Positions 1 through 11,989 of a stretch of 64,000 bases of DNA are shown here, one piece after another. The notes below the pieces were generated by a model that saw only the letters and a program-made list of their open reading frames with translations, was not told the DNA's origin and did not search any database. Source of the stretch: Sphagnum compactum (lineage: Eukaryota > Bryophyta > Sphagnopsida > Sphagnales). The stretch is from NCBI GenBank assembly GCA_965153455.1, contig OZ234493.1, positions 1,488,001 through 1,552,000 of the forward strand. The letters are read 5' to 3'. How positions within the stretch are numbered: position 1 is the first letter of the stretch; each line of letters opens with the position of its first letter. The position numbers and the translations under genes are program-made.

Positions 1-428
1 GGTTTTTGGTTGGGTCTGGGTCTAAAAAACACATTCAGAGGGTCTACATGAACTTGGACCAAACCTTAAAATTAGACCCAATGGATCTACCTGGACTTGT
101 TGTAAAATTGAATTCGGATAGTTTTAAGGTTTTTTTACAAGGTTCAGGTCACTACTAGGTAAGGTTAGGTCCTTGGGTTTAAATACAATTCAAGGTTTTT
201 AAGTTATAGGGTCTTAGGTTTAAGTCCTAAAGTTCTAAGTTCGAAGACTTTAAGGTTCTAAAGTCTTAGTCCTAAGCTTAAGATATAAAGGTATCTCCAA
301 TTATAGCACTAAAACGATTTTCACGTAATTTATTGGATTCTGGAAAACCTTTGAATAATGTGAAATTCATTTTGGACTTTGCGCGTTTAAACTTTGGATG
401 TTAGAGCCACACTGTAGGATGAAATGGA
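1..428. other. AT-rich flank before the LINE, no gene seen
   Basis: No coding signal is visible on either strand. From about 180 to 290 the sequence is made of short degenerate repeats around the words ggttctaaag, gtcctaag and aagttctaag, which look like local slippage-type duplication. Base composition is clearly more AT-rich than the LINE that begins near 430. The true 5' end of that LINE was not located and could lie in this stretch. Confidence 0.4.
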
Positions 429-1080
429 GTGGGATGTTATTGTCTTTGGAATCACTTTCTAATGGATGCATCTCTTGCGGCCGTTGGCAACCTTGTGGTC
501 AACCAACTGATGGAGCGTGAGGCGGCCGCGGCTGTCACAGCCAAGGCTACTTCTGCGAAAGAGCCCAAGTGGACCACAATGATGGTCAAGAATGTGCGCC
601 AGGTGGTCAGCCGGGCTATGGAGACCCTAGCCGACGCGCCCAAACAGGAGGAGCGCAAGCTCAACTTGCGCCTCACGGGTTTTGAGGCCAAGAAGGGCGA
701 GACCGAAAAATAGTTGGTGCAGTGGTTCAACACAGAGTTGTTGCAAGGGCAAATGAGGTTGCGCGCCAAGGTTGTCATCGCCACGCGGCAGCGACCTGCG
801 ACCGCGCGAGCCTCCACTTCGACAACGGGTGCGCGCCTCGGTGTGATGTTGCTCAAATTCGCAACAAGCGAAGACTGCCAGGCCGCGCTACGAGGGCGCA
901 AAAGCCTGGCGGGGACCAAACTAGGCCTAGACGAGGACTTCACGCTCGCGCAATAGGTGCTCAAGTCGCAGCTATGGCCGCTGTTCAAGGAGGCCGAGGC
1001 GGCAGGCAAGCGCGCCTTCTGGCGCACAGCTGAGCTCTTCGTCAACGGCACTCGGATTTGCCCACCTTCCTTTATCTAAG
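429..1080 (+). pseudogene. LINE ORF1-like protein, interrupted
   Basis: One frame reads through about 200 residues if the TAG codons at 711-713 and 954-956 are ignored, ending at a TAA near 1078. It starts with an Ala-rich, probably helical stretch. This is followed by a basic segment and the phrase KLNLRLTGFEAKKGE, which resembles the RNA-binding region of L1-type ORF1 proteins, where a strand ending in LRxxG precedes an acidic/charged loop. No gag-type CCHC knuckle was seen here. The assignment to ORF1 rests mainly on its position just upstream of the endonuclease. A role in RNA binding and chaperone activity is inferred from that family. Confidence 0.5.
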
Positions 1081-1119
1081 GCCACGGGGACCAGAGAGAC
1101 CTATGCATGGTATTGTGGA

Positions 1120-1965
1120 ACATGCACGGGGGTGGTGTAAATAAACTAAAATGAGGGTGCAAATACTAGAGCTATTTCAGGATGCTGACCTTGTCTTATT
1201 AACCGAAACCTGGCACTTCCCATGCCAACATTTGCCACACGTTGAAGGGTTTGACTCGCAGTAGCGCGCACTATGTAGCCGGGAAGAACAAAAGCGATAA
1301 AACATAACGGGGGGGTTGCCGCTTACTTTCACAGCCACCTCGGCCCAAACCTGTCACAATGGAAGGAAGGAAGCCATGATTTTTATCTATGGCTACGGGT
1401 CAGCGAGGGTGCTGCTCCTGACTTGTATGTCTGCGTGGTGTATGCTGCCCTTGTTGGCTCTAAACACCAAAACGAATCCTTGTTCCAAAACCTGGCAGCA
1501 GATATTGCTGAAGTTTAAACTCTAGGGGGCATATTATTATTGGGAGGGGATTTTAATGCACGAACTGCAACATTACCAGATACCATCGACACTAGCGACC
1601 TTTGTGAACTATTACAGGCACCTGAGTTCGTTCAGACTGAGTAACCAAGTGCTGTGGCTAAGTGACAGAACCGCGACGCTAGTGTTGGCGGCTAGGGCCG
1701 CGAGTTCCTGGACCTATGTTCTGACACTGGGTTGCTCATCTTCAACGGCCGGACACTTTGACGATGAATCAGGGGAGTTCACTTGCATGGCAAATGGGGG
1801 GCGTAGCATTGTCGATTATATTGTTGGCTCACTTGCAATTTGGCAAGCTGCTACACACCTCGAGGTGATAATAGATGACACCTGCTATTGCGCGATGGGG
1901 GGAGACTCTGACCACAGGCCGTTACGCCTACGGTTGAGCATCGATTGTAGCTTTGTTGAGCCACA
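1120..1965 (+). pseudogene. LINE endonuclease domain, frameshifted
   Basis: Three short stretches in different frames carry the landmarks of the exonuclease-endonuclease-phosphatase fold that nicks target DNA for LINE insertion. Near 1110-1260 there is VLWNMHGGG followed by DADLVLLTETWH, which contains the catalytic Glu motif. Near 1520-1630 is GILLLGGDFNAR, the GDFN motif. Near 1890-1920 is GGDSDHRPLRLRL, the SDH motif at the end of the domain. A TAG follows the first piece near 1262, and the pieces need at least two frame changes to join. The domain is therefore recognisable but dead. Confidence 0.75.
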
Positions 1966-2386
1966 ACATACAGTTGTAACAAAAAAATTCTTACCTAGGT
2001 TCAAATATGATAAATCAAAGAAACCTATGGGTTGTTGACTCAATCGGGCATCGTGGGGCAAACGGGTTAGCTGACCTACTGCAGTAGTGCGTGGGTGCTG
2101 CAGCAGAGTCAACTTTAGGCAATAAGCCTTTGGGAGGAAACTGCAGAGCGCAACATTGCCATAAACCCTAGTTTGATGCTGATTGTCGTATAGTGAAGCG
2201 GGAGCTGAGATTCTGGCTGAAAGCCAACCCCGATTCGCACACCACTAAACATCAGGCAAGTAAACTCAAAAATTTATTAAAAAGGAAAAAAAATTCTGGG
2301 AAACTGCAAGAGCTCAACATATGTGTACGTTTGCCAAGGTGGATGCACTTTCGTTTTAGAAAAAGTACCGGCCAAGGGCACCCGTT

Positions 2387-3927
2387 GTGGACAAAATCAG
2401 TGTAACTACGCTTTTGGAAGGCTTCCACAGGCTAGTTGGCCAGTCTTTGCCACCCATACGGCTGCGAATTGATCACTCGGTCCAGCTGACGGAACCTCCA
2501 CCTAGCCACACCCTAAACACAGATATCACACTTGCTGAGCTGCTTCAGGCGCTGAAGAAGCTACAAAGGAATAAGGCTGTTAGTTTGGATGGTATGAAAG
2601 CTGAGTTCATTTTGGATGTGGGAGAGCAGCTACACATGCCACTATTGACAACGTTCAGTTGCTTTCTGGCAGAAGGTATGCCATAAGCCCTTTCCACTGG
2701 GGTGGTCCACGCACTCTTTAAAGGGGCGATGCCTCCGAATTTGACAACTACAGGGGGATAACTATTGGGCCTATCCTAGCAAAACTGTTCGCTATGATCC
2801 TTGACAAAAGGCTGAGCAAGTGGGCTGAACAACATGAGTTGCGTGCCAAGGGTCAAGCTGGGTTTCGCAAAGATTACCGCACTACTGACCAACTCTTCAT
2901 ACTGCGAACTTTGATAGAACAGAGCAAGGCAAAAAAGAAGCCATTCTATTGTTGCTTTGTGGACTTTAAAAAGGCGTTCGATACTGTGTCGCATGAAGTG
3001 CTGTGGGAGGTGTTGGCTAGCCTCAGGGTGGAGGGACGCTTCTTGCGATGCCTACAGGCGATGTATACCAAGGATACCGTATGCATCAACCACCCAAGCG
3101 AAGGTGTCACCTCCAGCTTCAGGTGCCAACTAGGTGTGAAGCAAGGTTGCCCTCTCAGCCCCCTATTGTTTGGGCTATATTTGGATGCCCTCGAGGGGCG
3201 CTTGGACGGCAGAGAATGCGATGCACCGACCTTAGCAAATGTGCACGTATGGCTGTTGCTTTTTGCAGATGACCTTGCTCTGATGTCGAAATCAGAGGTG
3301 GGATTGCAGCAGCAGTTAAACGTGCTCCAGCAGTTCTGTGCTGAACGTGGACTTACAGTGAACATGAAAAAAACAAAAGTCATGGTGTTCAACTCTGCTG
3401 ACCCATGCCAAAAGTTTTTGTTTGAAGGTGATGCTATTAAGCGTGTGCAGACCTTCAAATACCTGGGGATCCTGCTCGAGACCACCCCGAACCTAAACAG
3501 TGCAGTGGAACATCTAGCAGCTGCCAATAGGCGCTCGCTGTTCGCATTGAACCGTCGTTGTGCGGAGCTACGTATTATGGACATCCAGTTACGCTGTGAC
3601 CTCTTCAACACGTTGGTGCGTTCCACAACAAGTTATGCTTGTGAGGTTTGGGTGGACTCCAAGAAAAAAGATGCTATTGAAGTAGTGTACCGAAGGTTCT
3701 TCAAGTCCTTGCTCAGGGTGCGAAAAACAACTAGCATGTCCATCGTGCTAGCAGAATTTGGCAAATTCCCCTTTGAACACTTTGCATGGGAACAAGCGTT
3801 GTTGTACTATAACCGTGTGAGCACGATCACTAAAGACCGCATCTTAGGCAAGGCATGGGAAGCCCAACTCACTATGCTTGCTCTGAGAAAGAACTGTTCG
3901 GCAAGAACTGTTGGGCTAGATCCGTGA
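2387..3927 (+). pseudogene. LINE reverse transcriptase domain
   Basis: An uninterrupted stretch of 377 residues from 2794 to 3927 covers most of the reverse transcriptase. It shows CCFVDFKKAFDTVSHE (motif A with the first catalytic Asp), GVKQGCPLSPLLFGLYLD (motif B) and LLLFADDLALMSKSE (motif C, FADD catalytic pair), followed by a thumb region with FKYLGILLE. The upstream fingers part lies in another frame at 2387-2686 (ALKKLQRNKAVSLDG). A TAA near 2684 and a frameshift before 2794 split the two. The sequence is typical of plant LINE ORF2. Lacking an intact upstream part, it is classed as a pseudogene. Confidence 0.9.
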
Positions 3928-4495
3928 AAAAATGGCTACTCAAGAATCAGCCCCAGGAGGTGGCAGGTTTTCTGGCTCTGGTTCAACCGTCGTTGGAAAC
4001 GACGCCTAAGCCTGCAACGACCCATGTGCTCCAGGCAAGGACTGCTCAACCGCTAGAAACGACTCCTGAGACAATGCACATACACCCGACCCGTGTAGCA
4101 GGGGCGAGAGGCTGGGCGGAGAGCCAAGTACTTTGGTGCAATGCGCACAACGTATGGGTGGGAGTTCAGATGGCTCAGCTGGCTGCGCTACAACTAGTGT
4201 AGCCGGTTGCTGCTAGATCTACGACAGGAGGCCCGATCCACCAGGAGGCTGGGGCCCCAACCCCTCCAGGTTTTCCCCACACAATATTGAGTGTAAAAAG
4301 GGTGAAGGATAATATGCGTCTGGCTTACATTGAAAATCTCTTTACCAATCGCGAGATCGGGACTAACGTGCAGACAAAATATTTGCGTTTCAAGGGTATG
4401 TTGTAGAGAGCGAAAACTACTTGTGTGACATCAGCTGCGTTTAGCTACGAAAAGCTCTAGCCCGGTTTCGATTTGGTAACACGCAGCTTGAGGTA

Positions 4496-4720
4496 GTGCT
4501 AGGTGCGTGGAAGGGCGTGCCATACGCTGAGAGGCTTTGTCAAGGCTGCAATTTGGGGAAGGTTGAGGATGAAGAGCACTTGCTTCTTGTTTGTCCAAAT
4601 ACACAGAAAGTTAGGGAACGCTTTTGTTCGACCTTGCCCCTCACCCACACTAGCACTCTTGCTAAGCTCATGCAGATTACAAACACGGTCGCCCTGGCCA
4701 AGTTTGTGGCATGCTGCTAG
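4496..4720 (+). pseudogene. LINE C-terminal zinc-knuckle segment
   Basis: A 74-codon stretch contains CQGCNLGKVEDEEHLLLVCP, with the Cys-x2-Cys...His-x5-Cys spacing seen in the zinc-binding tail (zf-RVT type) after plant LINE reverse transcriptases. It is in a different frame from the reverse transcriptase and is separated from it by about 570 bases of poorly open sequence. The orientation and distance fit the end of ORF2. It probably helps nucleic-acid binding during insertion in intact relatives. Confidence 0.7.
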
Positions 4721-4770
4721 TGCCAGAGGACAATCTATCCTCCATGATTTACCTTTCGTCTAATGGACTC

Positions 4771-7700
4771 TCTGGTCCCAAACGGACGTAAAATTGCAAA
4801 CAGTAAACACATGAAAAAATAGACCGTGCAATTCAAAGCAAAAGGTGACAAGGGAGTGGGTAGTTGATGGAGTTTCCTCCTTTTTAGTGTTTGTTTGATA
4901 TAGGTTAATAGCAACGGTAAGATTTGTGGTGCTGCTTTGTGTGAGTTATTTAAGTCAATGGACAAGCCAGGTTTTTGTTCTAGCAGTCTTGATGATCTTT
5001 GGAGACTGTGTATTCAGCATGATATCAAGATGGTGGAATTTGAGGAATGGTTTGTGATGGAGAGATAAAAGGCCAATTAGTAGATGAGCTAAGTACCTAG
5101 TTCTTCATAATGATATGCTACTGAAGTGCGGATGTGGTGTGATTGGTTTTCTTGTTGAAGATTGATGAATGCCCAACAGTTGAATTCTTACTTTATTTTG
5201 ATTCCTGTTCTATTCTGCTGTGCACTAGAGTTAAGTGGATAGATAGGTGTAGAGACACAAACATGAACAAAATGTGTGGGAATGGTGAAAGTGCTCCTTG
5301 TTTCCTTTTCTCTCCCTTCTTGGGTGCTTTCTTTCTATAAAGTTTGGCAGGGTTTTATCAATAAGATTTGCTCATGCATACACACTGTGCTTTGGAGTTG
5401 TATTGATATTGAGAAAGAATTAGGTTGTATATGCAACCTCCTTTTTTTTTTGGTTACAACACCACCCACAAAAGTTGAAATAAGTGAGGACATAAGAAAT
5501 GAAGCCAGTGAGATCCTTAGGTATTAAAGTCAAGATCAAACTTGATTTGGACCTTTAAGTACAAGGGTCAATGGCAGCTTTTCTTACTATGGTCACCATC
5601 CACACTCCTAACAATGAAGAGTTTAAATGTAACTTCAATGCATTTTAAAAATATGTAAAACCTAAAATCGATGTTAAACCCAAAATTGAGGGGTCTCATA
5701 AAGCTTACTATAATCATTGATCCAAGAAGCCAACAATCTAAAAAATTGGAATTGGCTTTGAAATTGATAGTTTTTACTTTTTGAAAATATTCCGTCAACC
5801 TGGAACTAAAGGATTTTTCATTTTTCAGAAAAAAAGAAAACTTGGACTCAATGATTCTTATGAAAACCAAAAACTTAGCCCAAACTTTCCCATGCCTTGT
5901 GATTTGCATATGTTTAAGCTATTGACACTATTACAAAACCATGGGTTTTACATTAGTTTGTTTTTAAATTCAATCATTATGGAGAATCGATAATTTTGGC
6001 TATATTTAAAACAAACTAGTTGTTTAGGTCATAAAATTGACTAAGTTCAGATGAATGAAATGTGTCTTGTCTAACTAGATTGAAAAAAATCAAGTTGATT
6101 TCCCATCCTATGGGGCCAAATTATATATTTTTTATTTATTTATTTTGTTGAACTGTTGATAGGTCATTGAAGTGCCATGGGGTTTGCTGAATTTGTTCTT
6201 GAATTGGACTACCCAAAAGGAAAAAAAAAACTTTTTTTTTCACCTAGAGTATCAACGTCACCAAACCCACATCTAGTCCTCCATTTGGTTTATTATTGTT
6301 GTTATTATTATTATGTGCCATGTCAACTAGTCATTCACCTTCTTGGCCATACAAGAAGGCCATAACCATCCCAACCACAACATCATATAATGAGAAATAA
6401 TAACATCCAAAGTAGATGTAAAAATTAGATTAATTTGAAATATGTATTTTAGAAAATCAAATGTATAGTAATTATTTTTATTTGAGCTATATTTTGAAAT
6501 GTAATGTCTTTAATTATGTTTAATTTTCAATTTTTTAATTTCATAAATATATTCAATTTCTGAATATGTTCAAATTTCATACCTAAAAGCATTACATATT
6601 ATGAAAAAAGATTTTGAAATAGGTCAGAAATTAGAAAATAAAAATTTCAGTTATATTTTTAATCTCATAATTACATATAATAATAATAATTTCTTAATTT
6701 CAAATGTCAATTCATTTACATTAATTTAAAAAGTTATTTCAAAAATTTCCATGTAATTTTTTTTTCAAAGTAATTTAATCTTGCAATTTTTTATTTAATT
6801 AATTCCACATGTGAAATACATAAAGATAAATTATTCTACCATTTTTATTTTTATTTCATAATTACATTTAATTCTATAATGATATAGTGTCATAATGAAA
6901 TTGATTGCAAATGTCATTAATATATTTATTTCTATTTTATTGTATATTAAAGAAAATTTCAGTTGTTGTTGGATTTCTAGGAAAAACAATTGCTCCCAAT
7001 TCAATATCCACTACCCTTTTAGGTTTAAAATTTAGAAAACCTCCTCCATTAAATCCTACTCATAGAATTCATTCCAACAACACCAATAGCTAAAGAATTT
7101 CAATTTTCATTTTCAAATTCTTCAAGTAAGCTCATTGGACCCTTCACATTAAATCATAATTGTCCCATGTGGGCTATGGCATTTTACAAAAGTGCTGCTA
7201 CAAATGGTAACCTAGGAAATGCTTAGGTCTAGAAGTGGTTACTTTTATTTTCATTTTGAAAAATGAAGACAAAATCATTTAAAAATTACAAATATTTCTT
7301 TATTTCATTTTCTGAAAAAACTCACCAAGTTGCAAAAAAAATCCAAAAAAATGAAGACACTACATATAGTACAACCTTTATCAAAGGTATGAATTGAAAT
7401 AAAATTCCAAAAGCAAGTGTAGTTGATAGTTAGTCACCATCAGCCAAACAAATCCGTCATAACCACATGCATTGCCAAAATATGAGAATGAATATGTGTT
7501 TGACAAGAGCAAAACTTGGGTAGATATTGCTGAGGAGGCAAGAGGCCACAGAGCTATATAGATCTGTCCACTCAAAGAAAGGTATTACGTATCCATGGGA
7601 TCATAGCTGTTACAATTCCAAGCTGGACCTTGAAACAACAACAAATGGTGAAGCCACAAAGTTTCTTATGGTGTGCAATTGCACCCCATATTTTAATCTT

Positions 7701-7960
7701 CATGTATGAACAATCCAGGTTTACAAATCAGCAGCTCTTGTGTATAAGGCTGGAGAAATCACACTTGGGTGGAGGAGTAGAACACCTCTTGTTTGTGGCT
7801 GGAAATCTTTTTCAAAGAATTCTCCACAAAGCTTGGAGACAACGGATATCTTCACAGCAATTCTTGTCTGTGTGCAGCTACAGATGGTAAATTCACCATG
7901 GTTTATAACTTATTTGTACACCCACAAGAGAGGTGGGAGACGCACACAAGTGTAAGGTAA
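4771..7960. other. AT-rich intergenic DNA, no gene seen
   Basis: Mostly AT-rich sequence with poly-A/T runs (for example near 5443-5453 and 6224-6240) and a very AT-rich block at 6400-6960 made of TTTAATTT-like words. No domain is recognisable in the short open frames. The segment 7160-7350 shares wording with 43855-44015 (acaaaagtgctg...aggtctaga...), so it is a dispersed repeat copy. The last few hundred bases before 7962 are less AT-biased and may include the 3' untranslated region of the phosphatase gene on the minus strand. Confidence 0.5.
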
Positions 7961-7961
7961 A

Positions 7962-10587
7962 TCATAGCTCCCAATTTGAATCATCAACATTTTGGCTTTG
8001 AGTTGCACCTGTTGTGCTCTCGGACGTGCATCCACTCTGAGCTGCGCTCAAACTAGTGATCCACACATCATCTGCTATAATAGGGATAGCATCTTGATTG
8101 CGATTCCAGCTCCAGTGTGCATGTGTGGCATTGAAGATTTCAAGTTCACCATGTCCAAAGCTGGACTCCCGGAATACTGACCACACAGGTTGGGGATCCA
8201 GCCACCTGTAAAACACACCTCACCCCATAAACAAAGCTTACATGAGCTGATGAAGAATCTTGACTATCATTGGACAATGTGTATAGAGTCTCTTGTAAAT
8301 GGGTTGTTGTGATTGAGTGATTATTGATCTCTTGAATAGTAATTTGCGGCATTCTTGATTTCAATGCAATGGGGGTGATAATACAGACTTACGTTCCTGC
8401 AAGACCTTCACGGTTTCCTCCGTCGCCAATAGTGATATACAGGATTCCACAGGGGTCTGGTTTTTTCAGATACGCTCTTTCCTGGTTATATTACACAAAC
8501 GTAAAAGTGCTCAGAATTTCAGTTTCAAATGTTTTTCGCTACTCAGTCAATCAAGCTCCAGGAGATCAACGATGAACCCAAGTCTAAGAAAGGCTGGTTG
8601 CTTTGTATAAATCTGAGTAGCTTACCGCACGCTCGTAAGCATGGACATGACCAGCAAACATGATATCCACCTTGGCAGCATAAAGAGTAGACTCCAATGC
8701 TGCCATCATTGCATCTCCTTCACCCTGATGGGCAGTGTTGCTATTGTACCAGGGTGCATGAAGAATTGCGATTAGCCATGGCGTCTTGGTTCTATCCACT
8801 TTTTCCAGATCTGCCTGTTATCATAACCAGTTGCATGCACACGGATCAGATCATCAAAATTTCCCCAGAATTTTGCATTGAAACATAATTCCTAGGGTTA
8901 AGATCAGACGAAGAGGGATACTACATCACATGGTGCCATCATTGTTCTGAATTTTTGTGTGAGAAAGAGGGGGGGGGGGGGGGGGGGGGGGGAGAGAGAG
9001 AGTGTGTGTGTGTGTGTGTATGTGATGTCGACAAACACCTGAAGCCATTTGAACTGTGTAGAATTTGTATCGAAGTCGGCATAAGATCCCAGCATCAGAA
9101 TGTGAACCCCTGCAACTTCGAATGAGTAGTAGAGATTGGAAGAGGATCCGCTCTCGTTGTAAGGCATTTCCCAGCGGGTGTTGTAGGACAAAAAGCTTTC
9201 CACGAGGAGAGGAATGTCTTCAATCTCATGGTTTCCTTCTGTCACCATCCACGGCCGATAATTCGCGTATGGCGACACCATCTGCCCGAAACTGTCCCAT
9301 AAAGGTTGCCACGTATCGGCGTAAGACAAATCCCCAGGAAACAATAACACATCGTAATCATAGCCTGCAAGGTGCTCCAGAGTAGTTGCCGTCCAATCAG
9401 TTTGTCCCAGATCACCTGCAGCAATACATTTCCAAAACCGCGAGGTTATTGATCCATTAGCAGCATGCAAGCAATTCAGATCCAAGGCAATGCAGCTGCG
9501 GCATTCATTCTTTTGCAATAGCTTCACCTGTGGAGTTATGAGAGGACTGTGAGCGCAGTTAGCTGCAAAAACACAATGGAAAGCTGCTGTAATCACATCC
9601 GCCTAATGGAAAGATGTCCTTAATTAGTGCTTTTCGAACACGGCAAAAACTAAATCAAATGCAACAAATGTTCCTCGAGATAAAGACAGTTTTGCAAGGC
9701 TTTTTTCTCAGTGCTCCTCTCGCAGTTTTTGGAATATTGAAAGCTAGACATGCGGATGCTAGAGGGGGACCCAAAACCCCCTGCAAAAAAAGAAAGACTC
9801 ACCGACAACTGCGAATTTGATGGGCACATTTGGGCCAGAAGGAGGAGGAGTGGTGAAATTAAACTCGGCGCCGAAACCGCCACACTTGTAGAAGTAGGTG
9901 GTGCTGGGATCGAGTGGACCCAGAATCACATCGTGGATCAGACCAGATTCGTATAAAATGAAACAATATTGTTTGGTGACACCACTTGCAATATTCGTGT
10001 AGTGCCCCGACGTTGTCCCATATTGTACAGTCGCTGGCACTGCACTGGAGGTCACCCATGTCACCTTCATCTTTCCAGGCCCGGCCAGAGAAACATGCAT
10101 CTGTTCGCACCCGCCAATTCTTCAAAAATCAGCAGTGCAAATCTAGACCCCGCAACAAGCAAGCGAGAAAACACGTACTAGAAGCAGACCCTGCTAGGAA
10201 TCTATTGCAATTCACATCCCGTAGACGAAATTCCCGCACCTGATCAGGATCGGTGCTTGCAGTCATGTTCTTCCTCTCTTGAAGGAGCTTTTCGACCGCA
10301 TTGCTCTTGGCAGGAGCTAATGGCGGCCTCTCGTATGTCGAGGATTGGCCAGCCACAAATTCTCCCAGGAAAACCAAAAACACGGCAAATACGAGAGTTG
10401 CAAACTGCAGCATCCTGGCCTTACGCCTTGATCTTGCTCCTCCTCCTCCTCCGTCCATGATCGAAAGCATGCGGTCGAACACAACAATACCAGCAATACT
10501 AACTGACGCAGCACCAATGATCTCTAGAGACAATATTTTTGCACAAACAAAGAGCGAAACCTTTTCGATATTATTGCACGAGTTCAA
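7962..10587 (-). CDS. Purple acid phosphatase, six exons
   Basis: Metallophosphoesterase that releases phosphate from organic esters at acid pH, usually secreted or vacuolar. Exons on the minus strand: 10587-10240, 10100-9803, 9415-9039, 8814-8626, 8481-8393 and 8205-7962. All introns are GT-AG, and the joined length of 1545 nt stays in frame (514 residues from the first ATG). All metal ligands of the family are present: D217 (GDLG), D244 and Y247 (GDLSY), N277 (GNHE), H360 (ILHAPWY), and H397 and H399 (GHVH). An N-terminal fibronectin-like domain (about 117-210) precedes the catalytic domain. The start may instead be the ATG at 10470 or 10458 (475 or 471 residues), which places a basic stretch and a hydrophobic signal or anchor ([18 protein letters not shown]) close to the N terminus. 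The overall shape is closest to the low-molecular-weight-like plant PAP18/20/22 group, but the exact orthologue is not certain. Confidence 0.93.
8969..9020. repeat. Compound microsatellite G24-(GA)n-(GT)n in a phosphatase intron
   Basis: About 24 consecutive G are followed by five GA units and then about nine GT units. It lies in the third intron of the phosphatase gene, about 18 bases downstream of the donor site at 9038. On the transcribed sense strand it reads as CA repeats, CT repeats and a long C run. Such a run can form a quadruplex on one strand and an i-motif on the other. Its exact length is prone to sequencing error. Confidence 0.9.
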
Positions 10588-10661
10588 CTGTCAAGTGCAG
10601 AACCTGAATCCGATATCCAATCTCGTCCGATACCAAATAAATTTTCGTGACAACAAAATGC

Positions 10662-10685
10662 TGCGTGCGTGCGTGCGTGCGTGCA
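10662..10685. repeat. (GCGT)n microsatellite upstream of the phosphatase start
   Basis: About five and a half GCGT/TGCG units lie about 75 bases upstream of the first ATG of the minus-strand phosphatase gene. This is probably promoter or 5' untranslated sequence. No TATA box was recognised nearby. Confidence 0.85.
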
Positions 10686-10967
10686 CACTTCCTTGCAAAA
10701 GGCAACTAGTCATTACAATTGCATCCTCTCAATCCAACACAAAAAATCAAGCTCGCAAACCTTTCCTACTTACAATATATTCACCAAAAGCGAGCGAAAT
10801 CCGATTTCATGAGTAATCGTCATTTTCGCCTCGTCATACAGCTTCAAGAGAACGCCAACAACAACAACATCAACATCAACAAAAGAAAGAAAGAACTTGC
10901 AGGAGGCAAAAATCGCAACAATTGCACGCAACAAATTCTTGTTTGCTACAAAAGCAAAATGAATCCA

Positions 10968-11014
10968 AAGAAGAAGAAGAAGAAGAAGAAGAAGAAGATG
11001 ATGATGATGATGAT
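10968..11014. repeat. (AAG)n(ATG)n microsatellite
   Basis: About ten AAG units run directly into about five ATG/GAT units, roughly 390 bases upstream of the phosphatase start codon on the opposite strand. The long Lys/Met or Asp/His runs it would encode are an artefact of the repeat and not a protein. Confidence 0.9.
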
Positions 11015-11516
11015 TACCAGCAACAATTGCTAATCCGATCTCTCTTGTAAAGCGTTGGAATAGATCTACAAACCACACAACAAATCAAGATCGCCAACCT
11101 TTCTTGCACACAATTTATATGCGCAGCACAAGTGGCTTTCAAGCATGCAATTTCTCTTAATTAAATGCAAGAATATAATTTCTACTTGAAAATTCATCAT
11201 TTTAAAGAATATTCATATAATTTGTGCCTAAGCTACCAAGGTACTATATGGTAATCTGGATTTTTCTTTTCTTTTAATATTTCTTTTAGCGAGAACACTT
11301 CAGGAATCAGGGTGTTAATTTATTTTTTTAATTAAAAAAAAGTTCTCACACAATTGTGTGATATAAAAAAATTGGGGATTTTTTTTTCCCTCAATTCTAG
11401 CAAAATTAGTTGAATTTACACTAGCAATCTACAATTTTTGCCCATATTTTTGTCAAGAAACTGACGAAATTTTGACAGCAAAAAAAAAAGCCACTGGTAG
11501 CCTACCTACTATGAAT

Positions 11517-11592
11517 GAATGATCTGCAAAGTTGGTATTATGGGCCATGTGCCTGAATGATCTGCAAAGTTGGTATTATGGGCCGTGTGCCT
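11517..11592. repeat. 38-bp tandem duplication
   Basis: Two head-to-tail copies (11517-11554 and 11555-11592) of a unit beginning gaatgatctgcaaagttggt differ at a single base, where gggccatg becomes gggccgtg. The near identity points to a recent local duplication. It lies in otherwise gene-free DNA. Confidence 0.95.
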
Positions 11593-11989
11593 GTGAGCAA
11601 ATTTGGGCGAGTCTGGTATGGCAAGCCCAAAATTTCAAAATGGTTGCCCAAAATGAGTACAGTGCTTTGTATTGGGCAACATCCTTCATTATGTGATGGT
11701 TTTCATGTGGATTTTGCATGGGATTTCTTCCCTATTAGGAAAAGTGAAGAGCAAAATGGAGGGTTTCACATTTTGGAAACCCAATTTGCTGTATGAGTTC
11801 AAAAAACAATTATGGTTTTTAGGGTTTAAACTCTTCATGATAGAATTAATGGTCAGATCCAATGGTCAGATCGTCGTGTTGCCTGAAGTGAAAATCTTCA
11901 AGCCGTTGTCCTTAATCCAGATTGACTACCCGATCATAAAGACCTGCCAAAAAATTCTAGTGTAATTTGCACAACACATTCTAGTGTGA

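Larger units (their letters stand above)
429..4770 (+). mobile_element. Decayed LINE (non-LTR retrotransposon), 5'-truncated or degenerate
   Basis: The parts occur in LINE order on one strand: an ORF1-like segment (429-1080), an apurinic-type endonuclease (about 1120-1960), reverse transcriptase (about 2390-3930) and a C-terminal Cys/His knuckle (about 4490-4720). The block is visibly GC-richer than its flanks. Several in-frame stops (for example TAG at 711-713) and frameshifts separate the pieces, so the copy cannot work as it stands. No terminal repeats or poly-A tail with clear target duplications were found, so both ends are approximate. The order of domains and the endonuclease type are those of the L1/Jockey-like superclades rather than the early-branching restriction-endonuclease LINEs. 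The finer clade was not determined. Confidence 0.85.

Noticed and set aside
452-1051. A 199-codon open frame on the minus strand opposite the LINE ORF1-like region
   Set aside because: It is the antisense shadow of the GC-rich ORF1-like frame, which has a plausible position and motif on +. The minus peptide has no domain.
2946-3626. A 226-codon minus-strand frame opposite the LINE reverse transcriptase
   Set aside because: The plus strand carries all reverse transcriptase motifs in one frame, so the minus frame is only its shadow.
10719-11078. Open frames of about 100 codons on both strands upstream of the phosphatase gene, with Lys/Met or His/Leu runs
   Set aside because: They are driven by the (AAG)n(ATG)n microsatellite and have no domain.
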